Part shown: piece after piece, positions 23,632-38,910 of the stretch
How the letters are laid out: every line of letters starts with the position of its first letter
Position numbering within the stretch: the first letter of the stretch is position 1
Assembly (NCBI GenBank): GCA_032622095.1
Contig: CP136063.1
Location: 119,308,723-119,372,722, forward strand
Length of the DNA stretch: 64,000 nucleotides
Direction of reading: 5' to 3'
Origin: Siphonodentalium dalli
Taxonomy: Eukaryota > Mollusca > Scaphopoda > Gadilida > Siphonodentaliidae
Position numbers and translations under genes: made by a program
Notes under the pieces: model-generated
What the model was told of the DNA's origin: nothing
Seen by the model: the letters and a program-made list of their open reading frames with translations, nothing else
The model's database searches: none

Positions 23632-25020
23632 CTACCTTGAACGTTATAGGCGGACACAGGATATGAAATAAATCGAATTTTGCGAATCATGGGCGACAAC
23701 TCTGTAGGGAAAGCTCGGACATAAATTATAATGCATGGACCCAATAGGGCATACTGAGTTGTGCATACGGTCCAAATTTCAAGTTGCTTCTATTCATACT
23801 TTTCGAGATACTGCAACCCCCAGTTTTACACATAAAGGGAGATAACTCTGCAAAGCAAGTTAGGACAAAATCCTATATAGACCGATGCACTACAACTATC
23901 ATTGGGCTATAAACATACCAAAATCCAGCGCTCTATCTCTCTTACTTCCTGAGATATAAGGGTTATAAAATTGCTTAGTATAATAATAAATAATATTGGA
24001 AAAAAATAATAAATTGAATAACAATATACTTCCATATTAAAATATGGAAGTATAATAAGGGAATCGCGCGGAATTGATTGGAATGTCGATTGTATGGTTC
24101 ATTGACATTTCTGTGTTCAGTTGGAATGTTCTGGTATGACCCCCACCCATGCCTCGAAATTTGGTAATGCGGGTAGAAAAATCGCAATATCTTGGCCAAT
24201 TTTCAAGATTTCGAGCTAATTTTTGCGTCATTGTGTTCGTATTTGATGTCCCTATAATATTTAGTTGGGTTTTGGTAAAGTATTGTGGCGATATTCTACT
24301 ATGTAGGCCAATATGTATGTTGTTCAGTGCATACTTTTTGAATATCGTTGGCCTCCATCGACATACTACGGAAAGTGGGTAATTGTTTAGAAGTACTGAA
24401 AATTCCCCACCGAATGACACCAAACACGTGACGATTGGTTGATGGAAATTAAATTCATAGTGCATCTTCTGTAAACTTGAAAAAAATGAAGGGGCCACAA
24501 TTTCCACATTTCTCAATCGATTTACAAAATTCTTTCACGAGTAGCATTAGTACGTCGTATAGATACTTCATAACATTTTTGGTTCAAATCGGAGACAAAA
24601 AAAATATGACAATTTTTGCCCCCCTCCCTAATACGGACCAATGTTTTTGGATCTTGGTCAAAATTGCACCATTTCGTCTTCTTTCTATGGATAACACGCT
24701 CACATAAACCAAATACAATTCACGTGCGTTGTCTAGGAGGAGTTTTGTCCACAAGCACTTTCTCCTAAATCGATGTATGAATACAATTTTCAATGGTCTG
24801 TAACTTGGACATTTCTCAACCGATTTCCAAAATTCTTTCAGGAGAATCATTAGTACGTCCTATAGATACACGACAGTAAAAGTAGTTGAAATCATCGAAA
24901 AAAAAAAAATCGAAAATTTTGCCCCCACCCAAACCCCAAAAATATAAGTCCGTTCCTGTTCAAAACTTATTTTCATAGAAAGTTGCTAACAACTAACTGC
25001 ATATGAGCCCTCGTATCTGG
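23632..25020 (+). repeat. Monomer M18 (type A, phases 555 and 648)
   Basis: A for C at 24186 (phase 555) and A for G at 24279 (phase 648). The phase-555 mark recurs only in M22, four monomers on. Confidence 0.95.
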
Positions 25021-26409
25021 CTACCTTGAACGTTATAGGCGGACACAGGATATGAAATAAATCGAATTTTGCGAATCATGGGCGACAACTCTGTAGGGAA
25101 AGCTCGGACATAAATTATAATGCATGGACCCAATAGGGCATACTGAGTTGTGCATACGGTCCAAATTTCAAGTTGCTTCTATTCATACTTTTCGAGATAC
25201 TGCAACCCCCAGTTTTACACATAAAGGGAGATAACTCTGCAAAGCAAGTTAGGACAAAATCCTATATAGACCGATGCACTACAACTATCATTGGGCTATA
25301 AACATACCAAAATCCAGCGCTCTATCTCTCTTACTTCCTGAGATATAAGGGTTATAAAATTGCTTAGTATAATAATAAATAATATTGGAAAAAAATAATA
25401 AATTGAATAACAATATACTTCCATATTAAAATATGGAAGTATAATAAGGGAATCGCGCGGAATTGATTGGAATGTCGATTGTATGGTTCATTGACATTTC
25501 TGTGTTCAGTTGGAATGTTCTGGTATGACCCCCACCCATGCCTCGAAATTTGGTAATGCGGGTAGAAAAATCGCCATATCTTGGCCAATTTTCAAGATTT
25601 CGAGCTAATTTTTGCGTCATTGTGTTCGTATTTGATGTCCCTATAATATTTAGTTGGGTTTTGGTAAGGTATTGTGGCGATATTCTACTATGTAGGCCAA
25701 TATGTATGTTGTTCAGTGCATACTTTTTGAATATCGTTGGCCTCCATCGACATACTACGGAAAGTGGGTAATTGTTTAGAAGTACTGAAAATTCCCCACC
25801 GAATGACACCAAACACGTGACGATTGGTTGATGGAAATTAAATTCATAGTGCATCTTCTGTAAACTTGAAAAAAATGAAGGGGCCACAATTTCCACATTT
25901 CTCAATCGATTTACAAAATTCTTTCACGAGTAGCATTAGTACGTCGTATAGATACTTCATAACATTTTTGGTTCAAATCGGAGACAAAAAAAATATGACA
26001 ATTTTTGCCCCCCTCCCTAATACGGACCAATGTTTTTGGATCTTGGTCAAAATTGCACCATTTCGTCTTCTTTCTATGGATAACACGCTCACATAAACCA
26101 AATACAATTCACGTGCGTTGTCTAGGAGGAGTTTTGTCCACAAGCACTTTCTCCTAAATCGATGTATGAATACAATTTTCAATGGTCTGTAACTTGGACA
26201 TTTCTCAACCGATTTCCAAAATTCTTTCAGGAGAATCATTAGTACGTCCTATAGATACACGACAGTAAAAGTAGTTGAAATCATCGAAAAAAAAAAAATC
26301 GAAAATTTTGCCCCCACCCAAACCCCAAAAATATAAGTCCGTTCCTGTTCAAAACTTATTTTCATAGAAAGTTGCTAACAACTAACTGCATATGAGCCCT
26401 CGTATCTGG
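25021..26409 (+). repeat. Monomer M19 (consensus type A)
   Basis: Unmarked copy between two phase-648 copies; here the phase-648 copy is not followed by a phase-242 copy. Confidence 0.94.
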
Positions 26410-27798
26410 CTACCTTGAACGTTATAGGCGGACACAGGATATGAAATAAATCGAATTTTGCGAATCATGGGCGACAACTCTGTAGGGAAAGCTCGGACAT
26501 AAATTATAATGCATGGACCCAATAGGGCATACTGAGTTGTGCATACGGTCCAAATTTCAAGTTGCTTCTATTCATACTTTTCGAGATACTGCAACCCCCA
26601 GTTTTACACATAAAGGGAGATAACTCTGCAAAGCAAGTTAGGACAAAATCCTATATAGACCGATGCACTACAACTATCATTGGGCTATAAACATACCAAA
26701 ATCCAGCGCTCTATCTCTCTTACTTCCTGAGATATAAGGGTTATAAAATTGCTTAGTATAATAATAAATAATATTGGAAAAAAATAATAAATTGAATAAC
26801 AATATACTTCCATATTAAAATATGGAAGTATAATAAGGGAATCGCGCGGAATTGATTGGAATGTCGATTGTATGGTTCATTGACATTTCTGTGTTCAGTT
26901 GGAATGTTCTGGTATGACCCCCACCCATGCCTCGAAATTTGGTAATGCGGGTAGAAAAATCGCCATATCTTGGCCAATTTTCAAGATTTCGAGCTAATTT
27001 TTGCGTCATTGTGTTCGTATTTGATGTCCCTATAATATTTAGTTGGGTTTTGGTAAAGTATTGTGGCGATATTCTACTATGTAGGCCAATATGTATGTTG
27101 TTCAGTGCATACTTTTTGAATATCGTTGGCCTCCATCGACATACTACGGAAAGTGGGTAATTGTTTAGAAGTACTGAAAATTCCCCACCGAATGACACCA
27201 AACACGTGACGATTGGTTGATGGAAATTAAATTCATAGTGCATCTTCTGTAAACTTGAAAAAAATGAAGGGGCCACAATTTCCACATTTCTCAATCGATT
27301 TACAAAATTCTTTCACGAGTAGCATTAGTACGTCGTATAGATACTTCATAACATTTTTGGTTCAAATCGGAGACAAAAAAAATATGACAATTTTTGCCCC
27401 CCTCCCTAATACGGACCAATGTTTTTGGATCTTGGTCAAAATTGCACCATTTCGTCTTCTTTCTATGGATAACACGCTCACATAAACCAAATACAATTCA
27501 CGTGCGTTGTCTAGGAGGAGTTTTGTCCACAAGCACTTTCTCCTAAATCGATGTATGAATACAATTTTCAATGGTCTGTAACTTGGACATTTCTCAACCG
27601 ATTTCCAAAATTCTTTCAGGAGAATCATTAGTACGTCCTATAGATACACGACAGTAAAAGTAGTTGAAATCATCGAAAAAAAAAAAATCGAAAATTTTGC
27701 CCCCACCCAAACCCCAAAAATATAAGTCCGTTCCTGTTCAAAACTTATTTTCATAGAAAGTTGCTAACAACTAACTGCATATGAGCCCTCGTATCTGG
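26410..27798 (+). repeat. Monomer M20 (type A, phase-648 variant)
   Basis: A for G at 27057. Confidence 0.95.
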
Positions 27799-29187
27799 CT
27801 ACCTTGAACGTTATAGGCGGACACAGGATATGAAATAAATCGAATTTTGCGAATCATGGGCGACAACTCTGTAGGGAAAGCTCGGACATAAATTATAATG
27901 CATGGACCCAATAGGGCATACTGAGTTGTGCATACGGTCCAAATTTCAAGTTGCTTCTATTCATACTTTTCGAGATACTGCAACCCCCAGTTTTACACAT
28001 AAAGGGAGATAACTCTGCAAAGCAAGTTAGGACAAAATCATATATAGACCGATGCACTACAACTATCATTGGGCTATAAACATACCAAAATCCAGCGCTC
28101 TATCTCTCTTACTTCCTGAGATATAAGGGTTATAAAATTGCTTAGTATAATAATAAATAATATTGGAAAAAAATAATAAATTGAATAACAATATACTTCC
28201 ATATTAAAATATGGAAGTATAATAAGGGAATCGCGCGGAATTGATTGGAATGTCGATTGTATGGTTCATTGACATTTCTGTGTTCAGTTGGAATGTTCTG
28301 GTATGACCCCCACCCATGCCTCGAAATTTGGTAATGCGGGTAGAAAAATCGCCATATCTTGGCCAATTTTCAAGATTTCGAGCTAATTTTTGCGTCATTG
28401 TGTTCGTATTTGATGTCCCTATAATATTTAGTTGGGTTTTGGTAAGGTATTGTGGCGATATTCTACTATGTAGGCCAATATGTATGTTGTTCAGTGCATA
28501 CTTTTTGAATATCGTTGGCCTCCATCGACATACTACGGAAAGTGGGTAATTGTTTAGAAGTACTGAAAATTCCCCACCGAATGACACCAAACACGTGACG
28601 ATTGGTTGATGGAAATTAAATTCATAGTGCATCTTCTGTAAACTTGAAAAAAATGAAGGGGCCACAATTTCCACATTTCTCAATCGATTTACAAAATTCT
28701 TTCACGAGTAGCATTAGTACGTCGTATAGATACTTCATAACATTTTTGGTTCAAATCGGAGACAAAAAAAATATGACAATTTTTGCCCCCCTCCCTAATA
28801 CGGACCAATGTTTTTGGATCTTGGTCAAAATTGCACCATTTCGTCTTCTTTCTATGGATAACACGCTCACATAAACCAAATACAATTCACGTGCGTTGTC
28901 TAGGAGGAGTTTTGTCCACAAGCACTTTCTCCTAAATCGATGTATGAATACAATTTTCAATGGTCTGTAACTTGGACATTTCTCAACCGATTTCCAAAAT
29001 TCTTTCAGGAGAATCATTAGTACGTCCTATAGATACACGACAGTAAAAGTAGTTGAAATCATCGAAAAAAAAAAAATCGAAAATTTTGCCCCCACCCAAA
29101 CCCCAAAAATATAAGTCCGTTCCTGTTCAAAACTTATTTTCATAGAAAGTTGCTAACAACTAACTGCATATGAGCCCTCGTATCTGG
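27799..29187 (+). repeat. Monomer M21 (type A, phase-242 variant)
   Basis: A for C at 28040, directly after the phase-648 copy M20. Confidence 0.95.
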
Positions 29188-30576
29188 CTACCTTGAACGT
29201 TATAGGCGGACACAGGATATGAAATAAATCGAATTTTGCGAATCATGGGCGACAACTCTGTAGGGAAAGCTCGGACATAAATTATAATGCATGGACCCAA
29301 TAGGGCATACTGAGTTGTGCATACGGTCCAAATTTCAAGTTGCTTCTATTCATACTTTTCGAGATACTGCAACCCCCAGTTTTACACATAAAGGGAGATA
29401 ACTCTGCAAAGCAAGTTAGGACAAAATCCTATATAGACCGATGCACTACAACTATCATTGGGCTATAAACATACCAAAATCCAGCGCTCTATCTCTCTTA
29501 CTTCCTGAGATATAAGGGTTATAAAATTGCTTAGTATAATAATAAATAATATTGGAAAAAAATAATAAATTGAATAACAATATACTTCCATATTAAAATA
29601 TGGAAGTATAATAAGGGAATCGCGCGGAATTGATTGGAATGTCGATTGTATGGTTCATTGACATTTCTGTGTTCAGTTGGAATGTTCTGGTATGACCCCC
29701 ACCCATGCCTCGAAATTTGGTAATGCGGGTAGAAAAATCGCAATATCTTGGCCAATTTTCAAGATTTCGAGCTAATTTTTGCGTCATTGTGTTCGTATTT
29801 GATGTCCCTATAATATTTAGTTGGGTTTTGGTAAAGTATTGTGGCGATATTCTACTATGTAGGCCAATATGTATGTTGTTCAGTGCATACTTTTTGAATA
29901 TCGTTGGCCTCCATCGACATACTACGGAAAGTGGGTAATTGTTTAGAAGTACTGAAAATTCCCCACCGAATGACACCAAACACGTGACGATTGGTTGATG
30001 GAAATTAAATTCATAGTGCATCTTCTGTAAACTTGAAAAAAATGAAGGGGCCACAATTTCCACATTTCTCAATCGATTTACAAAATTCTTTCACGAGTAG
30101 CATTAGTACGTCGTATAGATACTTCATAACATTTTTGGTTCAAATCGGAGACAAAAAAAATATGACAATTTTTGCCCCCCTCCCTAATACGGACCAATGT
30201 TTTTGGATCTTGGTCAAAATTGCACCATTTCGTCTTCTTTCTATGGATAACACGCTCACATAAACCAAATACAATTCACGTGCGTTGTCTAGGAGGAGTT
30301 TTGTCCACAAGCACTTTCTCCTAAATCGATGTATGAATACAATTTTCAATGGTCTGTAACTTGGACATTTCTCAACCGATTTCCAAAATTCTTTCAGGAG
30401 AATCATTAGTACGTCCTATAGATACACGACAGTAAAAGTAGTTGAAATCATCGAAAAAAAAAAAATCGAAAATTTTGCCCCCACCCAAACCCCAAAAATA
30501 TAAGTCCGTTCCTGTTCAAAACTTATTTTCATAGAAAGTTGCTAACAACTAACTGCATATGAGCCCTCGTATCTGG
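29188..30576 (+). repeat. Monomer M22 (type A, phases 555 and 648)
   Basis: A for C at 29742 and A for G at 29835, the same two-site haplotype as M18. Confidence 0.95.
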
Positions 30577-31965
30577 CTACCTTGAACGTTATAGGCGGAC
30601 ACAGGATATGAAATAAATCGAATTTTGCGAATCATGGGCGACAACTCTGTAGGGAAAGCTCGGACATAAATTATAATGCATGGACCCAATAGGGCATACT
30701 GAGTTGTGCATACGGTCCAAATTTCAAGTTGCTTCTATTCATACTTTTCGAGATACTGCAACCCCCAGTTTTACACATAAAGGGAGATAACTCTGCAAAG
30801 CAAGTTAGGACAAAATCATATATAGACCGATGCACTACAACTATCATTGGGCTATAAACATACCAAAATCCAGCGCTCTATCTCTCTTACTTCCTGAGAT
30901 ATAAGGGTTATAAAATTGCTTAGTATAATAATAAATAATATTGGAAAAAAATAATAAATTGAATAACAATATACTTCCATATTAAAATATGGAAGTATAA
31001 TAAGGGAATCGCGCGGAATTGATTGGAATGTCGATTGTATGGTTCATTGACATTTCTGTGTTCAGTTGGAATGTTCTGGTATGACCCCCACCCATGCCTC
31101 GAAATTTGGTAATGCGGGTAGAAAAATCGCCATATCTTGGCCAATTTTCAAGATTTCGAGCTAATTTTTGCGTCATTGTGTTCGTATTTGATGTCCCTAT
31201 AATATTTAGTTGGGTTTTGGTAAGGTATTGTGGCGATATTCTACTATGTAGGCCAATATGTATGTTGTTCAGTGCATACTTTTTGAATATCGTTGGCCTC
31301 CATCGACATACTACGGAAAGTGGGTAATTGTTTAGAAGTACTGAAAATTCCCCACCGAATGACACCAAACACGTGACGATTGGTTGATGGAAATTAAATT
31401 CATAGTGCATCTTCTGTAAACTTGAAAAAAATGAAGGGGCCACAATTTCCACATTTCTCAATCGATTTACAAAATTCTTTCACGAGTAGCATTAGTACGT
31501 CGTATAGATACTTCATAACATTTTTGGTTCAAATCGGAGACAAAAAAAATATGACAATTTTTGCCCCCCTCCCTAATACGGACCAATGTTTTTGGATCTT
31601 GGTCAAAATTGCACCATTTCGTCTTCTTTCTATGGATAACACGCTCACATAAACCAAATACAATTCACGTGCGTTGTCTAGGAGGAGTTTTGTCCACAAG
31701 CACTTTCTCCTAAATCGATGTATGAATACAATTTTCAATGGTCTGTAACTTGGACATTTCTCAACCGATTTCCAAAATTCTTTCAGGAGAATCATTAGTA
31801 CGTCCTATAGATACACGACAGTAAAAGTAGTTGAAATCATCGAAAAAAAAAAAATCGAAAATTTTGCCCCCACCCAAACCCCAAAAATATAAGTCCGTTC
31901 CTGTTCAAAACTTATTTTCATAGAAAGTTGCTAACAACTAACTGCATATGAGCCCTCGTATCTGG
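30577..31965 (+). repeat. Monomer M23 (type A, phase-242 variant)
   Basis: A for C at 30818. M20-M21 and M22-M23 form two successive dimers of the pattern phase 648 then phase 242. Confidence 0.95.
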
Positions 31966-34743
31966 CTACCTTGAACGTTATAGGCGGACACAGGATATGA
32001 AATAAATCGAATTTTGCGAATCATGGGCGACAACTCTGTAGGGAAAGCTCGGACATAAATTATAATGCATGGACCCAATAGGGCATACTGAGTTGTGCAT
32101 ACGGTCCAAATTTCAAGTTGCTTCTATTCATACTTTTCGAGATACTGCAACCCCCAGTTTTACACATAAAGGGAGATAACTCTGCAAAGCAAGTTAGGAC
32201 AAAATCCTATATAGACCGATGCACTACAACTATCATTGGGCTATAAACATACCAAAATCCAGCGCTCTATCTCTCTTACTTCCTGAGATATAAGGGTTAT
32301 AAAATTGCTTAGTATAATAATAAATAATATTGGAAAAAAATAATAAATTGAATAACAATATACTTCCATATTAAAATATGGAAGTATAATAAGGGAATCG
32401 CGCGGAATTGATTGGAATGTCGATTGTATGGTTCATTGACATTTCTGTGTTCAGTTGGAATGTTCTGGTATGACCCCCACCCATGCCTCGAAATTTGGTA
32501 ATGCGGGTAGAAAAATCGCCATATCTTGGCCAATTTTCAAGATTTCGAGCTAATTTTTGCGTCATTGTGTTCGTATTTGATGTCCCTATAATATTTAGTT
32601 GGGTTTTGGTAAGGTATTGTGGCGATATTCTACTATGTAGGCCAATATGTATGTTGTTCAGTGCATACTTTTTGAATATCGTTGGCCTCCATCGACATAC
32701 TACGGAAAGTGGGTAATTGTTTAGAAGTACTGAAAATTCCCCACCGAATGACACCAAACACGTGACGATTGGTTGATGGAAATTAAATTCATAGTGCATC
32801 TTCTGTAAACTTGAAAAAAATGAAGGGGCCACAATTTCCACATTTCTCAATCGATTTACAAAATTCTTTCACGAGTAGCATTAGTACGTCGTATAGATAC
32901 TTCATAACATTTTTGGTTCAAATCGGAGACAAAAAAAATATGACAATTTTTGCCCCCCTCCCTAATACGGACCAATGTTTTTGGATCTTGGTCAAAATTG
33001 CACCATTTCGTCTTCTTTCTATGGATAACACGCTCACATAAACCAAATACAATTCACGTGCGTTGTCTAGGAGGAGTTTTGTCCACAAGCACTTTCTCCT
33101 AAATCGATGTATGAATACAATTTTCAATGGTCTGTAACTTGGACATTTCTCAACCGATTTCCAAAATTCTTTCAGGAGAATCATTAGTACGTCCTATAGA
33201 TACACGACAGTAAAAGTAGTTGAAATCATCGAAAAAAAAAAAATCGAAAATTTTGCCCCCACCCAAACCCCAAAAATATAAGTCCGTTCCTGTTCAAAAC
33301 TTATTTTCATAGAAAGTTGCTAACAACTAACTGCATATGAGCCCTCGTATCTGGCTACCTTGAACGTTATAGGCGGACACAGGATATGAAATAAATCGAA
33401 TTTTGCGAATCATGGGCGACAACTCTGTAGGGAAAGCTCGGACATAAATTATAATGCATGGACCCAATAGGGCATACTGAGTTGTGCATACGGTCCAAAT
33501 TTCAAGTTGCTTCTATTCATACTTTTCGAGATACTGCAACCCCCAGTTTTACACATAAAGGGAGATAACTCTGCAAAGCAAGTTAGGACAAAATCCTATA
33601 TAGACCGATGCACTACAACTATCATTGGGCTATAAACATACCAAAATCCAGCGCTCTATCTCTCTTACTTCCTGAGATATAAGGGTTATAAAATTGCTTA
33701 GTATAATAATAAATAATATTGGAAAAAAATAATAAATTGAATAACAATATACTTCCATATTAAAATATGGAAGTATAATAAGGGAATCGCGCGGAATTGA
33801 TTGGAATGTCGATTGTATGGTTCATTGACATTTCTGTGTTCAGTTGGAATGTTCTGGTATGACCCCCACCCATGCCTCGAAATTTGGTAATGCGGGTAGA
33901 AAAATCGCCATATCTTGGCCAATTTTCAAGATTTCGAGCTAATTTTTGCGTCATTGTGTTCGTATTTGATGTCCCTATAATATTTAGTTGGGTTTTGGTA
34001 AGGTATTGTGGCGATATTCTACTATGTAGGCCAATATGTATGTTGTTCAGTGCATACTTTTTGAATATCGTTGGCCTCCATCGACATACTACGGAAAGTG
34101 GGTAATTGTTTAGAAGTACTGAAAATTCCCCACCGAATGACACCAAACACGTGACGATTGGTTGATGGAAATTAAATTCATAGTGCATCTTCTGTAAACT
34201 TGAAAAAAATGAAGGGGCCACAATTTCCACATTTCTCAATCGATTTACAAAATTCTTTCACGAGTAGCATTAGTACGTCGTATAGATACTTCATAACATT
34301 TTTGGTTCAAATCGGAGACAAAAAAAATATGACAATTTTTGCCCCCCTCCCTAATACGGACCAATGTTTTTGGATCTTGGTCAAAATTGCACCATTTCGT
34401 CTTCTTTCTATGGATAACACGCTCACATAAACCAAATACAATTCACGTGCGTTGTCTAGGAGGAGTTTTGTCCACAAGCACTTTCTCCTAAATCGATGTA
34501 TGAATACAATTTTCAATGGTCTGTAACTTGGACATTTCTCAACCGATTTCCAAAATTCTTTCAGGAGAATCATTAGTACGTCCTATAGATACACGACAGT
34601 AAAAGTAGTTGAAATCATCGAAAAAAAAAAAATCGAAAATTTTGCCCCCACCCAAACCCCCAAAATATAAGTCCGTTCCTGTTCAAAACTTATTTTCATA
34701 GAAAGTTGCTAACAACTAACTGCATATGAGCCCTCGTATCTGG
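31966..34743 (+). repeat. Monomers M24 and M25 (type A)
   Basis: Two unmarked 1389-bp copies, starting at 31966 and 33355. M25 has a private C for A at 34661 that lengthens a C run. Confidence 0.94.
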
Positions 34744-36132
34744 CTACCTTGAACGTTATAGGCGGACACAGGATATGAAATAAATCGAATTTTGCGAATC
34801 ATGGGCGACAACTCTGTAGGGAAAGCTCGGACATAAATTATAATGCATGGACCCAATAGGGCATACTGAGTTGTGCATACGGTCCAAATTTCAAGTTGCT
34901 TCTATTCATACTTTTCGAGATACTGCAACCCCCAGTTTTACACATAAAGGGAGATAACTCTGCAAAGCAAGTTAGGACAAAATCCTATATAGACCGATGC
35001 ACTACAACTATCATTGGGCTATAAACATACCAAAATCCAGCGCTCTATCTCTCTTACTTCCTGAGATATAAGGGTTATAAAATTGCTTAGTATAATAATA
35101 AATAATATTGGAAAAAAATAATAAATTGAATAACAATATACTTCCATATTAAAATATGGAAGTATAATAAGGGAATCGCGCGGAATTGATTGGAATGTCG
35201 ATTGTATGGTTCATTGACATTTCTGTGTTCAGTTGGAATGTTCTGGTATGACCCCCACCCATGCCTCGAAATTTGGTAATGCGGGTAGAAAAATCGCCAT
35301 ATCTTGGCCAATTTTCAAGATTTCGAGCTAATTTTTGCGTCATTGTGTTCGTATTTGATGTCCCTATAATATTTAGTTGGGTTTTGGTAAGGTATTGTGG
35401 CGATATTCTACTATGTAGGCCAATATGTATGTTGTTCAGTGCATACTTTTTGAATATCGTTGGCCTCCATCGACATACTACGGAAAGTGGGTAATTGTTT
35501 AGAAGTACTGAAAATTCCCCACCGAATGACACCAAACACGTGACGATTGGTTGATGGAAATTAAATTCATAGTGCATCTTCTGTAAACTTGAAAAAAATG
35601 AAGGGGCCACAATTTCCACATTTCTCAATCGATTTACAAAATTCTTTCACGAGTAGCATTAGTACGTCGTATAGATACTTCATAACATTTTTGGTTCAAA
35701 TCGGAGACAAACAAAATATGACAATTTTTGCCCCCCTCCCTAATACGGACCAATGTTTTTGGATCTTGGTCAAAATTGCACCATTTCGTCTTCTTTCTAT
35801 GGATAACACGCTCACATAAACCAAATACAATTCACGTGCGTTGTCTAGGAGGAGTTTTGTCCACAAGCACTTTCTCCTAAATCGATGTATGAATACAATT
35901 TTCAATGGTCTGTAACTTGGACATTTCTCAACCGATTTCCAAAATTCTTTCAGGAGAATCATTAGTACGTCCTATAGATACACGACAGTAAAAGTAGTTG
36001 AAATCATCGAAAAAAAAAAAATCGAAAATTTTGCCCCCACCCAAACCCCAAAAATATAAGTCCGTTCCTGTTCAAAACTTATTTTCATAGAAAGTTGCTA
36101 ACAACTAACTGCATATGAGCCCTCGTATCTGG
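34744..36132 (+). repeat. Monomer M26 (type A, phase-969 variant)
   Basis: C for A at 35712. It begins a triplet M26-M27-M28 with the same order of marks as M1-M2-M3. Confidence 0.95.
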
Positions 36133-37521
36133 CTACCTTGAACGTTATAGGCGGACACAGGATATGAAATAAATCGAATTTTGCGAATCATGGGCGACAA
36201 CTCTGTAGGGAAAGCTCGGACATAAATTATAATGCATGGACCCAATAGGGCATACTGAGTTGTGCATACGGTCCAAATTTCAAGTTGCTTCTATTCATAC
36301 TTTTCGAGATACTGCAACCCCCAGTTTTACACATAAAGGGAGATAACTCTGCAAAGCAAGTTAGGACAAAATCCTATATAGACCGATGCACTACAACTAT
36401 CATTGGGCTATAAACATACCAAAATCCAGCGCTCTATCTCTCTTACTTCCTGAGATATAAGGGTTATAAAATTGCTTAGTATAATAATAAATAATATTGG
36501 AAAAAAATAATAAATTGAATAACAATATACTTCCATATTAAAATATGGAAGTATAATAAGGGAATCGCGCGGAATTGATTGGAATGTCGATTGTATGGTT
36601 CATTGACATTTCTGTGTTCAGTTGGAATGTTCTGGTATGACCCCCACCCATGCCTCGAAATTTGGTAATGCGGGTAGAAAAATCGCCATATCTTGGCCAA
36701 TTTTCAAGATTTCGAGCTAATTTTTGCGTCATTGTGTTCGTATTTGATGTCCCTATAATATTTAGTTGGGTTTTGGTAAAGTATTGTGGCGATATTCTAC
36801 TATGTAGGCCAATATGTATGTTGTTCAGTGCATACTTTTTGAATATCGTTGGCCTCCATCGACATACTACGGAAAGTGGGTAATTGTTTAGAAGTACTGA
36901 AAATTCCCCACCGAATGACACCAAACACGTGACGATTGGTTGATGGAAATTAAATTCATAGTGCATCTTCTGTAAACTTGAAAAAAATGAAGGGGCCACA
37001 ATTTCCACATTTCTCAATCGATTTACAAAATTCTTTCACGAGTAGCATTAGTACGTCGTATAGATACTTCATAACATTTTTGGTTCAAATCGGAGACAAA
37101 AAAAATATGACAATTTTTGCCCCCCTCCCTAATACGGACCAATGTTTTTGGATCTTGGTCAAAATTGCACCATTTCGTCTTCTTTCTATGGATAACACGC
37201 TCACATAAACCAAATACAATTCACGTGCGTTGTCTAGGAGGAGTTTTGTCCACAAGCACTTTCTCCTAAATCGATGTATGAATACAATTTTCAATGGTCT
37301 GTAACTTGGACATTTCTCAACCGATTTCCAAAATTCTTTCAGGAGAATCATTAGTACGTCCTATAGATACACGACAGTAAAAGTAGTTGAAATCATCGAA
37401 AAAAAAAAAATCGAAAATTTTGCCCCCACCCAAACCCCAAAAATATAAGTCCGTTCCTGTTCAAAACTTATTTTCATAGAAAGTTGCTAACAACTAACTG
37501 CATATGAGCCCTCGTATCTGG
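36133..37521 (+). repeat. Monomer M27 (type A, phase-648 variant)
   Basis: A for G at 36780. Confidence 0.95.
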
Positions 37522-38910
37522 CTACCTTGAACGTTATAGGCGGACACAGGATATGAAATAAATCGAATTTTGCGAATCATGGGCGACAACTCTGTAGGGA
37601 AAGCTCGGACATAAATTATAATGCATGGACCCAATAGGGCATACTGAGTTGTGCATACGGTCCAAATTTCAAGTTGCTTCTATTCATACTTTTCGAGATA
37701 CTGCAACCCCCAGTTTTACACATAAAGGGAGATAACTCTGCAAAGCAAGTTAGGACAAAATCATATATAGACCGATGCACTACAACTATCATTGGGCTAT
37801 AAACATACCAAAATCCAGCGCTCTATCTCTCTTACTTCCTGAGATATAAGGGTTATAAAATTGCTTAGTATAATAATAAATAATATTGGAAAAAAATAAT
37901 AAATTGAATAACAATATACTTCCATATTAAAATATGGAAGTATAATAAGGGAATCGCGCGGAATTGATTGGAATGTCGATTGTATGGTTCATTGACATTT
38001 CTGTGTTCAGTTGGAATGTTCTGGTATGACCCCCACCCATGCCTCGAAATTTGGTAATGCGGGTAGAAAAATCGCCATATCTTGGCCAATTTTCAAGATT
38101 TCGAGCTAATTTTTGCGTCATTGTGTTCGTATTTGATGTCCCTATAATATTTAGTTGGGTTTTGGTAAGGTATTGTGGCGATATTCTACTATGTAGGCCA
38201 ATATGTATGTTGTTCAGTGCATACTTTTTGAATATCGTTGGCCTCCATCGACATACTACGGAAAGTGGGTAATTGTTTAGAAGTACTGAAAATTCCCCAC
38301 CGAATGACACCAAACACGTGACGATTGGTTGATGGAAATTAAATTCATAGTGCATCTTCTGTAAACTTGAAAAAAATGAAGGGGCCACAATTTCCACATT
38401 TCTCAATCGATTTACAAAATTCTTTCACGAGTAGCATTAGTACGTCGTATAGATACTTCATAACATTTTTGGTTCAAATCGGAGACAAAAAAAATATGAC
38501 AATTTTTGCCCCCCTCCCTAATACGGACCAATGTTTTTGGATCTTGGTCAAAATTGCACCATTTCGTCTTCTTTCTATGGATAACACGCTCACATAAACC
38601 AAATACAATTCACGTGCGTTGTCTAGGAGGAGTTTTGTCCACAAGCACTTTCTCCTAAATCGATGTATGAATACAATTTTCAATGGTCTGTAACTTGGAC
38701 ATTTCTCAACCGATTTCCAAAATTCTTTCAGGAGAATCATTAGTACGTCCTATAGATACACGACAGTAAAAGTAGTTGAAATCATCGAAAAAAAAAAAAT
38801 CGAAAATTTTGCCCCCACCCAAACCCCAAAAATATAAGTCCGTTCCTGTTCAAAACTTATTTTCATAGAAAGTTGCTAACAACTAACTGCATATGAGCCC
38901 TCGTATCTGG
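37522..38910 (+). repeat. Monomer M28 (type A, phase-242 variant)
   Basis: A for C at 37763. Confidence 0.95.
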
